The notes under the pieces were generated by a model that had not been told where the DNA came from, did no database searches, and saw nothing but the letters and a program-made list of their open reading frames with translations. From assembly GCF_025567305.1 (NCBI RefSeq), contig NZ_JAOQJP010000022.1, positions 1 to 20,918 of the forward strand: a stretch of 20,918 bases of DNA, in the 5' to 3' direction. Below, in pieces: positions 1-5,805 of this stretch. Position numbers and translations under genes: made by a program. Origin of the DNA: Lentihominibacter butyricus. GTDB taxonomy: Bacteria; Bacillota; Clostridia; Peptostreptococcales; Anaerovoracaceae. Position 1 is the first letter of the stretch; each line of letters starts with the position of its first letter.

Positions 1-1179
1 TTTGAAAGAACTAAACCGCATATCAATATCGGAACAATCGGTCACGTAGACCACGGTAAGACAACACTTACAGCAGCTATCACAACAGTACTGCACCAGA
101 GATACGGACTGGGATCAGACGTAGCATTCGACCAGATCGACAAGGCACCTGAAGAAAAGGAAAGAGGAATCACTATCGCAACTGCTCACGTAGAGTATGA
201 AACACCGAACAGACACTACGCACACGTAGACTGCCCGGGACATGCTGACTATGTAAAGAACATGATCACAGGAGCAGCACAGATGGACGGAGCTATCCTG
301 GTAGTAGCAGCAACAGACGGACCTATGCCTCAGACAAGAGAGCACATCCTGCTTTCAAGACAGGTAGGAGTACCTTACATCATCGTATTCCTGAACAAGT
401 GCGACATGGTAGACGACGAAGAGCTGCTTGATCTGGTAGAAATGGAAGTAAGAGAACTGTTAGACCAGTATGACTTCCCGGGAGACGATACACCGATCAT
501 CAGAGGATCAGCACTGATGGCACTCGAAGATCCTGCAGGACCATGGGGAGACAAGATCGTAGAACTGTTCGAAGCTATCGACAGCTACATCCCTGAACCT
601 GAAAGAGACAATGACAAGCCGTTCATCATGCCTGTAGAGGACGTATTCTCGATCACAGGAAGAGGAACAGTAGCAACAGGAAGAGTAGAAAGAGGAAGCC
701 TGACAGTAGGAACCGAAGTAGAGATCATCGGACTTACAGAAGAGAAGAGAAAAGTAGTAGTAACAGGAATCGAGATGTTCAGAAAGCTGCTTGACCAGGC
801 AGAGACAGGAGATAACATCGGAGCACTTCTGAGAGGCGTGCAGAGAGATGAGATCGAAAGAGGACAGGTACTGGCAGCACCTGGAACTATCCACCCGCAC
901 ACAAAGTTCAAGGGTGAGGTATACGTACTGAAGAAGGAAGAAGGCGGAAGACACACACCATTCTTCAACGGATACAGACCGCAGTTCTATTTCAGAACAA
1001 CAGACGTAACAGGAGATCTGCAGTTACCTGAAGGAACAGAGATGTGCATGCCTGGAGACAACATCACAATGACGATCGAACTGATCACACCGATCGCGAT
1101 CGAAGAAGGACTTAGATTCGCTATCAGAGAAGGCGGAAGAACAGTAGGATCAGGCGTTGTAACTGAGATCATCGAATAA
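1..1179 (+). CDS. tuf: Elongation factor Tu (5' end missing)
   Basis: EF-Tu is the GTPase that delivers aminoacyl-tRNA to the ribosome. The reading frame is open from the first base of the window. Its first visible residues (FERTKPHINIGTIG) match about residue 6 of typical EF-Tu, so only some five codons and the start are missing. 392 residues are visible, giving about 397 in full, normal for the family. Visible motifs are the P-loop GHVDHGKT (visible residues 14-21), RGIT in switch I, DCPGHAD, NKCD (about 132-135) and GSAL, followed by complete domains II and III ending in GSGVVTEIIE. Codon use is strongly skewed to A-ending codons (gta, aca, aga, gca), unlike most genes downstream and as expected for a very highly expressed gene. 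The upstream neighbour is out of view. Confidence 0.98.
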   Translation, partial: FERTKPHINIGTIGHVDHGKTTLTAAITTVLHQRYGLGSDVAFDQIDKAPEEKERGITIATAHVEYETPNRHYAHVDCPGHADYVKNMITGAAQMDGAILVVAATDGPMPQTREHILLSRQVGVPYIIVFLNKCDMVDDEELLDLVEMEVRELLDQYDFPGDDTPIIRGSALMALEDPAGPWGDKIVELFEAIDSYIPEPERDNDKPFIMPVEDVFSITGRGTVATGRVERGSLTVGTEVEIIGLTEEKRKVVVTGIEMFRKLLDQAETGDNIGALLRGVQRDEIERGQVLAAPGTIHPHTKFKGEVYVLKKEEGGRHTPFFNGYRPQFYFRTTDVTGDLQLPEGTEMCMPGDNITMTIELITPIAIEEGLRFAIREGGRTVGSGVVTEIIE

Positions 1180-1381
1180 GTGAAGATGACCCCGTGAGTG
1201 GCGAGCGTGAGCGAAGCCAGAGCGGCGGTACTTCATTTGCCGGGAGTGCAGCGCTTTAGTGCGTGCCTTTCTGCACCGGGCTTTGCCTGAATCGGCGGAA
1301 CGGACATTAGCAGGCTATGCCTGCTGGAGCAAAGCGTTGGAACTTTACGGCCATCGACTGCCTGTTAAAATATCAGATATT
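1180..1381 (+). other. Structured 3' untranslated region of tuf
   Basis: About 200 bases separate the tuf stop codon from its terminator, with no convincing gene. A nested structure is visible: GCTTTGC (1280-1286) pairs with GCAAAGC (1329-1335) around a perfect 7-bp hairpin with a 3-base loop, AGCAGGC (1309-1315) and GCCTGCT (1319-1325). The 5' part (1190-1235) is rich in repeated GAGCG/GCGAG words. It could be a long 3' UTR, the source of a processed small RNA, or a remnant of a small repeat. I recognise no known RNA family. Confidence 0.4.
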
Positions 1382-1413
1382 GCTCTCCGATCGAAACGGT
1401 CGGAGAGCTTTTT
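1382..1413 (+). terminator. Rho-independent terminator after tuf
   Basis: An 11-bp stem (1382-1392 with 1398-1408, one G-T pair) with loop GAAAC is followed by five Ts (1409-1413). It lies about 200 bases after the tuf stop codon and is the only strong terminator before the next gene. Confidence 0.9.
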
Positions 1414-1646
1414 CGTATACAGGAAATTTCTCACAGAGAAATTGACGGAGCTTCAACGGATCAGAGTTGAGTGTATTTGTGCAGGATGCAGGCGAATGCG
1501 AAAGTAATGCACAACGGCATTAAAATTTGTGCAGAAAAGGTGCAAAGCAGAAAATTTTTGGAAAAAGGATTCCTGCACATTTTAGAATACCAGTCGAGTA
1601 TAGATCAGATGTAACCGCTGATCGTGATCGGGAACGGAGGATGATC
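1414..1646 (+). promoter_or_regulatory. Intergenic leader of the DUF3592-like gene, with a palindrome
   Basis: This stretch should hold the promoter of the next gene. The clearest element is a perfect inverted repeat, AATTTCTC (1425-1432) and GAGAAATT (1436-1443), with a 3-base centre; it could be an operator or a small hairpin. A TAGAAT box at 1583-1588 with TTGGAA at 1558-1563 (19-base spacer) is a weak promoter candidate. Nothing else stands out. Confidence 0.3.
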
Positions 1647-2048
1647 ATGAGTGACGGAGCGATGATCGTTATGATCTTTGCGATAATAATATTCGTGCCG
1701 CTGATTTGCATATTTGCGATATACAAAATCAGCAGGTACAGACGAAAATCAAATAATGAGCGTTATACGTGCGAGACACCGGGGATCATAACAGATCTCA
1801 GACTTAAAGGCAGTGACGGACCGTTCGTCATGACCGTGAGCTACAGCGTGAACGGTATCGAGTACACTGTGAAAGAGAGCGTCAAGCTGAAAAGCAGCAC
1901 GATAAAAGCCGGGGCGATACCTGTAGGGCAGCGAAAGACGCCGGTCATTGGCGATATCCGCAAAGGATCGGTCGTAACGGTTAAGCATGATCCGACAGAT
2001 CCTGTCAGGGCACTGATAAAAGGCAACGATGGGTTCATTACAGGCTGA
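1647..2048 (+). CDS. Single-TM protein with a DUF3592-like domain
   Basis: This is a 133-residue protein of unknown function. One hydrophobic helix (about residues 6-26) is followed by a basic stretch (KISRYRRKSNN), which predicts the N-terminus outside and the soluble domain in the cytoplasm by the positive-inside rule. The rest is a small beta-rich domain with VSYSVNGIEYTVKE and, near the end, GSVVTVKHDPTDPVRALI, the pattern of DUF3592 proteins. I chose the ATG at 1647 because GGAGG (1636-1640) lies 6 bases upstream. The ATG at 1641 touches the ribosome site, and the frame is open further upstream only through a TTG. It stands alone after the tuf terminator, and its stop codon overlaps a tiny ORF. 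Confidence 0.75.
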   Translation: MSDGAMIVMIFAIIIFVPLICIFAIYKISRYRRKSNNERYTCETPGIITDLRLKGSDGPFVMTVSYSVNGIEYTVKESVKLKSSTIKAGAIPVGQRKTPVIGDIRKGSVVTVKHDPTDPVRALIKGNDGFITG

Positions 2049-2158
2049 TGGTCATCGAACAGCATATCTATCCCGTTCAGCTTATGGCGATCACGGTTTC
2101 AACGCTTGTCATCGCGCTGGGATCAGAGTCACGGTCGAACGCAATTATACAGAGATGA
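2048..2158 (+). CDS. Possible 36-residue membrane peptide
   Basis: A short frame begins with an ATG that overlaps the stop codon of the preceding gene (TGATG), the usual layout for translational coupling. Its product would have a hydrophobic centre (VQLMAITVSTLVIALG) and a charged C-terminus. No separate ribosome site is needed if it is coupled. There is no recognisable family and the length is within chance, so it may equally be a decayed end of a longer gene. Confidence 0.22.
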   Translation: MVIEQHIYPVQLMAITVSTLVIALGSESRSNAIIQR

Positions 2159-2249
2159 GTGCTGTCAGCGCGCCGGCTCACATGACGATGCCGGGATCAT
2201 GCATCTGCATGACAACGCCAGGCTTGCAAACGCAGGCTCGCACAGGGCA

Positions 2250-2278
2250 TTGCAATAAACGGCACGGCAATGTATAAT
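2250..2278 (+). promoter_or_regulatory. Promoter of the guanidine riboswitch and SMR pair
   Basis: TTGCAA (2250-2255) and TATAAT (2273-2278) are separated by exactly 17 bases. Transcription would start near 2285, just ahead of the first conserved aptamer bases (CTAGGG from 2299). Confidence 0.75.
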
Positions 2279-2380
2279 AAAACAGACTTAAAAGTTTTCT
2301 AGGGTTCCGATATATCCGGACATGCGCTTTAAGAGCCGCGGTCATAGCGGGGAAGTACGCATCAGATATGCGTTAGAGCC

Positions 2381-2457
2381 GCAAAGATCTGCAGGTGCCT
2401 GAAGCCCCTGCGTATATCTTTTCGCAGAGCTTTTGCATCAGGTGCAAAGATCTGCAG
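2381..2457 (+). repeat. 14-base direct repeat inside the riboswitch insertion
   Basis: GCAAAGATCTGCAG occurs at 2381-2394 and again at 2444-2457, both inside the extra hairpin of the guanidine riboswitch. Its core AGATCT is palindromic, so the copies could pair with each other or with themselves. Confidence 0.8.
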
Positions 2458-2540
2458 CGCGCGTACATGCCAGGCAGGATATATGCTGGTCCGAGAGAAA
2501 ACGGACCTGCCGGAATGGCGGCGGGCTGACACGGAGGGAA

Positions 2541-2582
2541 AAAAGCCCGGGAGAAGTATAGAATTACTTTTCCCGGGCTTTT
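2541..2582 (+). terminator. Riboswitch-controlled terminator before the SMR genes
   Basis: An 18-bp stem (2541-2558 with 2565-2582, one G-T pair) has loop TAGAAT. The left arm contains the AGCCCGGGAGA block that also belongs to the aptamer, so guanidinium binding and terminator formation should exclude each other. The T tract is short (four Ts). Confidence 0.9.
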
Positions 2583-2609
2583 GCAGCATTCAGAACAAAG
2601 GAGAAGAAA

Positions 2610-3092
2610 ATGGAAGCAAAACAGAAGAAGAACAGCCGGATCGCATGGATCTGTCTGATCGTAGCCGGCCTCATAGAGATCGTGTGGGCGTATTTCATGA
2701 AGCTGTCATACGGGTTCACACGTCCGCTGCCGACACTGATAACCGCATTTTTTCTGGCGCTGAGCTTTTTCATGCTGGAGAGGGGCATCCGCGAGTTCGG
2801 CATAGGGATGTCGTATGCGATCTTCACAGGTATCGGCATAGCAGGAACGACAGTGCTGGGACTCGTGTTTTTCGGGGAAAGCGCAGGCGTGCTCAAGATC
2901 GTATCGCTGCTGGTGCTGCTGGCAGGGATCATCGGGCTGAAGTTCTGCGAAGGCGATGAAGAAAATGAAAATAGTGAGAAAAATGAAGGAAACGAAGGTC
3001 ATGAAGGTGAGAGAGGCGCAGCTGCTGCGGGCAATGCAGCAGTCGGTGGAGCAGCAGCCGGAGCCGGAAACTGCGGAAAGGAGCGTGACTGA
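2610..3092 (+). CDS. ykkC: SMR-family guanidinium exporter subunit, YkkC-like, with long tail
   Basis: This is a small multidrug resistance family membrane protein with four TM helices, predicted to export guanidinium in exchange for protons as a dimer with the next gene product. The essential glutamate is E23 (E13 of shorter homologues), followed by W26 (position 16). S52, Y69 and F72 match positions 42, 59 and 62. YAIFTG replaces YAVWTG, as I remember for B. subtilis YkkC. The N-terminus is basic (KQKKNSR) and loops 1 and 3 carry few charges, predicting N-in topology. Residues 114-160 form an unusual tail, first acidic (DEENENSEKNEGNEG) and then Ala/Gly-rich; family members usually end near residue 105-115. 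AAGGAG lies 6 bases before the ATG, directly behind the guanidine riboswitch terminator. Confidence 0.92.
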   Translation: MEAKQKKNSRIAWICLIVAGLIEIVWAYFMKLSYGFTRPLPTLITAFFLALSFFMLERGIREFGIGMSYAIFTGIGIAGTTVLGLVFFGESAGVLKIVSLLVLLAGIIGLKFCEGDEENENSEKNEGNEGHEGERGAAAAGNAAVGGAAAGAGNCGKERD

Positions 3093-3094
3093 TC

Positions 3095-3409
3095 ATGATG
3101 TGGATACTCGTAGTCTGCGCATCGTTCTGTGAACTGGGATTCACCGTCTGCATGAAGCTGTCGGACGGATTCAAAAACAAGAAATATACGATACTGACGG
3201 TACTGATAACAGCGCTGGGGATCTTCCTGCTGTCGACAGCAGCGAAAACACTGCCCCTCGGGATCGCATATGCAGTCTGGACCGGACTTGGCACCGTGTT
3301 CACCATGCTGTTCGGGATAATCGTGTTCGGAGAAAGCCGCGACAAAAAGAAGATGCTGTTCATGATCATGGTCGTGGCAGGGGTAATAGGGCTGAGGCTT
3401 TGTTCATAG
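3095..3409 (+). CDS. ykkD: SMR-family guanidinium exporter subunit, YkkD-like
   Basis: This is the second SMR subunit: 104 residues, four TM helices, the standard family length. The catalytic glutamate is E13. Position 16 is F, position 42 is G, and Y59/W62 sit in YAVWTG, so the binding-site residues complement those of the first subunit. Loop 1 (GFKNKK) and loop 3 (ESRDKKK) are strongly basic while the N-terminus has no charge, predicting N-out topology, opposite to its partner. The pair should form a fixed antiparallel heterodimer. The gene begins two bases after its partner's stop; AAAGGAG lies 11 bases before the ATG at 3095, and a second ATG follows at once at 3098. No clear terminator follows it. 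Confidence 0.92.
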   Translation: MMWILVVCASFCELGFTVCMKLSDGFKNKKYTILTVLITALGIFLLSTAAKTLPLGIAYAVWTGLGTVFTMLFGIIVFGESRDKKKMLFMIMVVAGVIGLRLCS

Positions 3410-3477
3410 AGCGGATCGAAGCAGCCTTTGCTCTTGGCGAGCGATTATTGGTAAAATGATTGATGTTCGTAAAGTGA

Positions 3478-3506
3478 TTGACAGATGCCGATATAACTAA
3501 TATATT
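3478..3506 (+). promoter_or_regulatory. Promoter of the cobalamin-controlled operon
   Basis: A perfect -35 box TTGACA (3478-3483) and TATATT (3501-3506) have a 17-base spacer. The predicted start near 3513 lies just before the first strand of the riboswitch (3528). Confidence 0.82.
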
Positions 3507-3525
3507 ATATTATGGAATTTAATAA

Positions 3526-3843
3526 TGCAGGCTATGACATTTTTTCGGAAGCCGGTGTGAATCCGGCACTGTGTCTCAGCAACCGTGATACCAGCGAACG
3601 GATGAGGCGGGGGACGACCCGCCGGCAGGCCACTGGGGCGTATCAGCATCAGCAGTATTGTCAGACAGAGCATATCGGGCCGCGACGACAGGGCGGATAT
3701 GACGTCAGATCATCTGACAGTACGATACTGAAATGCTTCGGGAAGGCGTCCTTGTAGGTGCTGCAGGTTTCTGCACGATATCGTCTAAGCGAGATATCCT
3801 CAGAAACGCGGCGTGGGTTAAGTCGGGAGACCTGTCAGTCTGT
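3526..3843 (+). ncRNA. Cobalamin (B12) riboswitch
   Basis: This is a corrinoid-sensing leader that should turn the downstream operon off when B12 is abundant. Conserved blocks in order are GGAAGCCGGTGTGAATCC (from 3547), GCCACTG (3629-3635), GGGAAGGCG (3740-3748) and AGTCGGGAGACCTG (3821-3834). The closing helix pairs bases 3528-3539 with 3833-3842, with a small bulge. Between GCCACTG and GGGAAGGCG lies a well-paired peripheral arm, GTATTGTCAG (about 3654) with CTGACAGTAC (about 3714), and a hairpin GTCAGA/TCTGAC, typical of the larger adenosylcobalamin-type aptamers. The ligand subtype cannot be settled from sequence alone. Confidence 0.95.
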
Positions 3844-4025
3844 TATCGGAGTCTTCTGAGGTGAGACCAGATAGTTGCGAAGTGTCAGCAATGGCGGCAC
3901 TGCGGGAATGCGTACGCATATGGTAATGCATCATGTCATGCAAAGATGCAGCGATACGGTATGCAGAGTTTTCTGCTGTGCTGATTTATGCTCATTGCCG
4001 GTTTTGCATTGCGATTATTGAGGAG
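3844..4025 (+). other. Long expression platform between aptamer and terminator
   Basis: About 180 bases separate the end of the aptamer from the terminator, more than usual. No gene is apparent. Visible structure includes a 12-base palindrome ATGCGTACGCAT (3908-3919), a stem TGCATC/GATGCA just after it, and a hairpin GCAGA/TCTGC (3963-3967 with 3972-3976). It must contain or control the antiterminator, but I could not identify the switching strand. An extra regulatory element is possible. Confidence 0.4.
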
Positions 4026-4050
4026 AACACCCGGAAGCGGGTGTTTTTTT
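4026..4050 (+). terminator. Terminator of the cobalamin riboswitch leader
   Basis: The stem AACACCCG/CGGGTGTT with a GAAG tetraloop (4034-4037) runs into seven Ts (4044-4050). It lies ahead of the first gene of the operon, so premature termination is the likely control step. Confidence 0.92.
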
Positions 4051-4055
4051 ATGCA

Positions 4056-4129
4056 GTAAATATCGTTTCAGATATTTACGGGATATAAGCAAAAGTTTCA
4101 TATGAAAATACATGGCGAAGCCACTTTTG
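4056..4129 (+). other. Hairpins between leader terminator and first gene
   Basis: A perfect 9-bp hairpin (GTAAATATC 4056-4064 with GATATTTAC 4071-4079) is followed by a second element: CAAAAGT (4090-4096) pairs with ACTTTTG (4123-4129) around the palindrome TTTCATATGAAA (4096-4107) and the hairpin TGGC-GAA-GCCA (4113-4123). Roles are unknown. They may shield the 5' end of processed mRNA or form an operator. Confidence 0.35.
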
Positions 4130-4166
4130 TCAGTCTTTTGTGATGAGTCGAAGGAGGGACTGCGCG

Positions 4167-4481
4167 ATGAAGAAAAATCAGTGCCCTGATGCAGAGGCAG
4201 ACAGCCTCACAGAAAACTATAAATTCATAAACCATAGAAAGTGCGAGTTTTTCCCATGCCACGAGACATCGGACGAAGCCGGGTTCAACTGCCTGTTCTG
4301 CTACTGTCCGCTCTATGCGCTGGGAGAAAAATGCGGAGGCGATTACGTGTATCTAGACAGCGGCATCAAGGACTGCAGCAGGTGCCTCAGGCCTCACAGG
4401 AGAGATTCGTATGACTATGTGATGTCGCGCATGGGAGAAGTGATCGATATGACTGCAGCGGCAGGACATCACAGTCGGTGA
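4167..4481 (+). CDS. Cysteine-rich small-domain protein, cobalamin-associated
   Basis: This 104-residue protein is almost entirely one Cys-rich domain: CEFFPCH, then FNCLFCYCPLY, EKCGGDY, and GIKDCSRCLRPH. This is the pattern of the small Cys-rich (zf-like, PF04071) family, a probable metal or Fe-S binding module. As I recall, related segments occur as C-terminal extensions of some archaeal and clostridial CobD-type enzymes of cobalamin synthesis, which fits its place as first gene behind a B12 riboswitch. Its reaction is unknown; a redox, metal or corrinoid-handling accessory is plausible. The start is the ATG at 4167, with AAGGAGG (4151-4157) 9 bases upstream; an upstream GTG at 4140 lacks such a site. 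No CobD-like enzyme is present in the window, so here the domain stands alone. Confidence 0.85.
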   Translation: MKKNQCPDAEADSLTENYKFINHRKCEFFPCHETSDEAGFNCLFCYCPLYALGEKCGGDYVYLDSGIKDCSRCLRPHRRDSYDYVMSRMGEVIDMTAAAGHHSR

Positions 4482-4508
4482 GATTCGAAATATATGTACT
4501 ATATATCT

Positions 4509-4520
4509 ATTTGATCAAAT
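4509..4520 (+). promoter_or_regulatory. 12-base palindrome before the FecR/DUF4430 gene
   Basis: ATTTGATCAAAT is a perfect palindrome in the 58-base AT-rich gap between the first two genes of the operon. It could be an operator or chance in AT-rich sequence. Confidence 0.25.
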
Positions 4521-4539
4521 GAGAGGAAGAAGATAAAAC

Positions 4540-5727
4540 ATGGAGACCAGAAAGCGAACGAAGATATTCAATGTGCTGATGGCGGTGCTGATAGCAGTGA
4601 TAGTGTTCTGCGGTATAATGACGGCAGGCGCGCTGCGCGGCTGGTTCAGCAGTGACGGCTTTGCATATTCTGAGGATGTGAAAGGCATCGTCAATATCGA
4701 GCGCAGCGGCGTCGGCTACACGCTGGATGAAAAGACACAGCTGAAGGACGGCGACGTGATAGACACCGGGACGAGCTCATCAGCATCAGTGATCGCCGGA
4801 AAGAACACGGTTTACATTTCCGAAGACACAGAGGCGGAACTATCCGGACTGGAAAAAGAACGGCTGGACATATCGCTTGATGACGGTGAGCTGTTTGCGG
4901 TCCTCGACAAGGGTGACCAGTTCAGGAAGGTAGAGGCAGGCAGCTGCGAGATCAGCTCGGATGGAAGCGTATTTTCAGTCAATGTGCAGACCGGATCTGC
5001 AGGGATAAACGTCTTCGACGGCAGCATTACAGTAAAATCCGGCGATGAGAAAAAGTCGGCGAAAAAAGGACAGACAGTAAGCATAGTCGGCGATGAGATG
5101 ACTGTGTCAGATCTTGAAGCAGGATCGCTCAATGATTTCAATATCGAAAAGGCGAAGACCGCAGGCGAAGACGGGCACGACATATGTTTCAGCGGCAGCG
5201 AGCTGGACAAGGTCACAGCAGACCGCGAAGCTGAGATAAAGAAAACAGAGAAGCAGAAAAAGAAACATGAAGCAGAAGTCATAGCCGCAGCTGAGAGCGG
5301 ACAGTCAGGCGCTTCAGGTGCCGGCTCAGGATCAGGCAGCCAGGCTGTGAAGCTGTGCACGGTGCAGATAGAATGCAGCTCGGTGCTCAGCAACATGGGG
5401 CAGCTGAAGAGCGGGAAAGAGAGCTTCGTCCCTTCAAACGGCGTGATACTGGCGTCCTCAAGTGTGGAATTCAGAGAGGGAGACACGGCGTTCGACATAC
5501 TAAAGAGAGCATGCGACACGGCGGGCATACAGCTTGAATATTCATACACACCTGCGTACGGCAGCTATTATATAGAAGGAATAAACAACCTGTACGAGTT
5601 CGACTGCGGCAGCAGGTCGGGCTGGACATACAGAGTCAACGGATGGATGCCTAATTACGGCAGCAGCTCATACAAGATGAAAGAAGGCGATGTCCTTGTG
5701 TGGAGCTATACCTGCAATGGTATCTGA
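4540..5727 (+). CDS. Membrane-anchored FecR-like / DUF4430 (transcobalamin-like) protein
   Basis: The 395 residues divide into a basic N-terminus and one TM helix or uncleaved signal anchor (about 10-32); a FecR-like beta domain (about 47-200) with LKDGDVIDTGTSSSASV, the usual GDxIxTGxxS motif; a charged helical stretch (about 220-250, KKTEKQKKKHEAE); a Gly/Ser linker (about 255-268); and a DUF4430 domain (270-395). The last contains GDTAFDILKRAC, FDCGSRSGWTYRVNG and MKEGDVLVWSYTC. DUF4430 is the family of the C-terminal beta domain of transcobalamin and intrinsic factor. The protein should sit on the outer face of the membrane and may hold corrinoid near the ECF transporter encoded downstream; that role is inference. 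AGAGGAAG precedes the ATG by about 10 bases. Confidence 0.88.
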   Translation: METRKRTKIFNVLMAVLIAVIVFCGIMTAGALRGWFSSDGFAYSEDVKGIVNIERSGVGYTLDEKTQLKDGDVIDTGTSSSASVIAGKNTVYISEDTEAELSGLEKERLDISLDDGELFAVLDKGDQFRKVEAGSCEISSDGSVFSVNVQTGSAGINVFDGSITVKSGDEKKSAKKGQTVSIVGDEMTVSDLEAGSLNDFNIEKAKTAGEDGHDICFSGSELDKVTADREAEIKKTEKQKKKHEAEVIAAAESGQSGASGAGSGSGSQAVKLCTVQIECSSVLSNMGQLKSGKESFVPSNGVILASSSVEFREGDTAFDILKRACDTAGIQLEYSYTPAYGSYYIEGINNLYEFDCGSRSGWTYRVNGWMPNYGSSSYKMKEGDVLVWSYTCNGI

Positions 5728-5805
5728 TGTCATCAAACCGTGTATCCGCCGGTGAATGCCGGTGATCAGAACAGATAAGATCTGAAATCATATCGGAGGA
5801 ACTAA

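Larger units (their letters stand above)
2285..2582 (+). ncRNA. Guanidine-I (ykkC) riboswitch with a large internal insertion
   Basis: This is a guanidinium-sensing leader that permits expression of the exporter downstream. The hallmark segments occur in order: CTAGGGTTCCG (2299-2309), CTGGTCCGAGAGA (2486-2498), GACACGGAGGG before the last helix, and AGCCCGGGAGA merging into the terminator. In known examples the first two blocks close a short hairpin. Here they are separated by an extended stem, ATATATCC (2310-2317) with GGATATAT (2477-2484), enclosing 159 bases. That insert holds further hairpins, for example ACGCAT/ATGCGT (2357-2362/2368-2373) and CTGCG/CGCAG, and a 14-base direct repeat. 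Ligand assignment rests on family knowledge and on the YkkCD-type genes downstream. Confidence 0.92.

Noticed and set aside
1259..1507. 82-residue open frame (GTG start) across the tuf 3' UTR and terminator
   Set aside because: It runs through the terminator hairpin, has no ribosome site, and its product is Arg/Leu-rich with no domain pattern.
2029..2277. 82-residue open frame overlapping the end of the DUF3592-like gene
   Set aside because: It is out of frame with that gene, has no ribosome site, and extends into the promoter of the guanidine riboswitch; its composition looks random.
2483..2959. 158-residue frame covering the riboswitch 3' half and the first SMR gene
   Set aside because: It is a shadow frame of the SMR gene, crosses the terminator and has no ribosome site.
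3410..3477. Possible terminator after the second SMR gene
   Set aside because: There is only a weak partial pairing (AGCAG/TTGCTC) and no T tract.
3512..3757. 81-residue open frame after the TTGACA promoter
   Set aside because: It coincides with the conserved cobalamin riboswitch, whose blocks explain the sequence.
4812..5549. 245-residue minus-strand frame opposite the FecR/DUF4430 gene
   Set aside because: It is antisense to a gene with clear domains; Ser/Pro/Phe-rich composition is typical of the reverse of A-ending codon usage.
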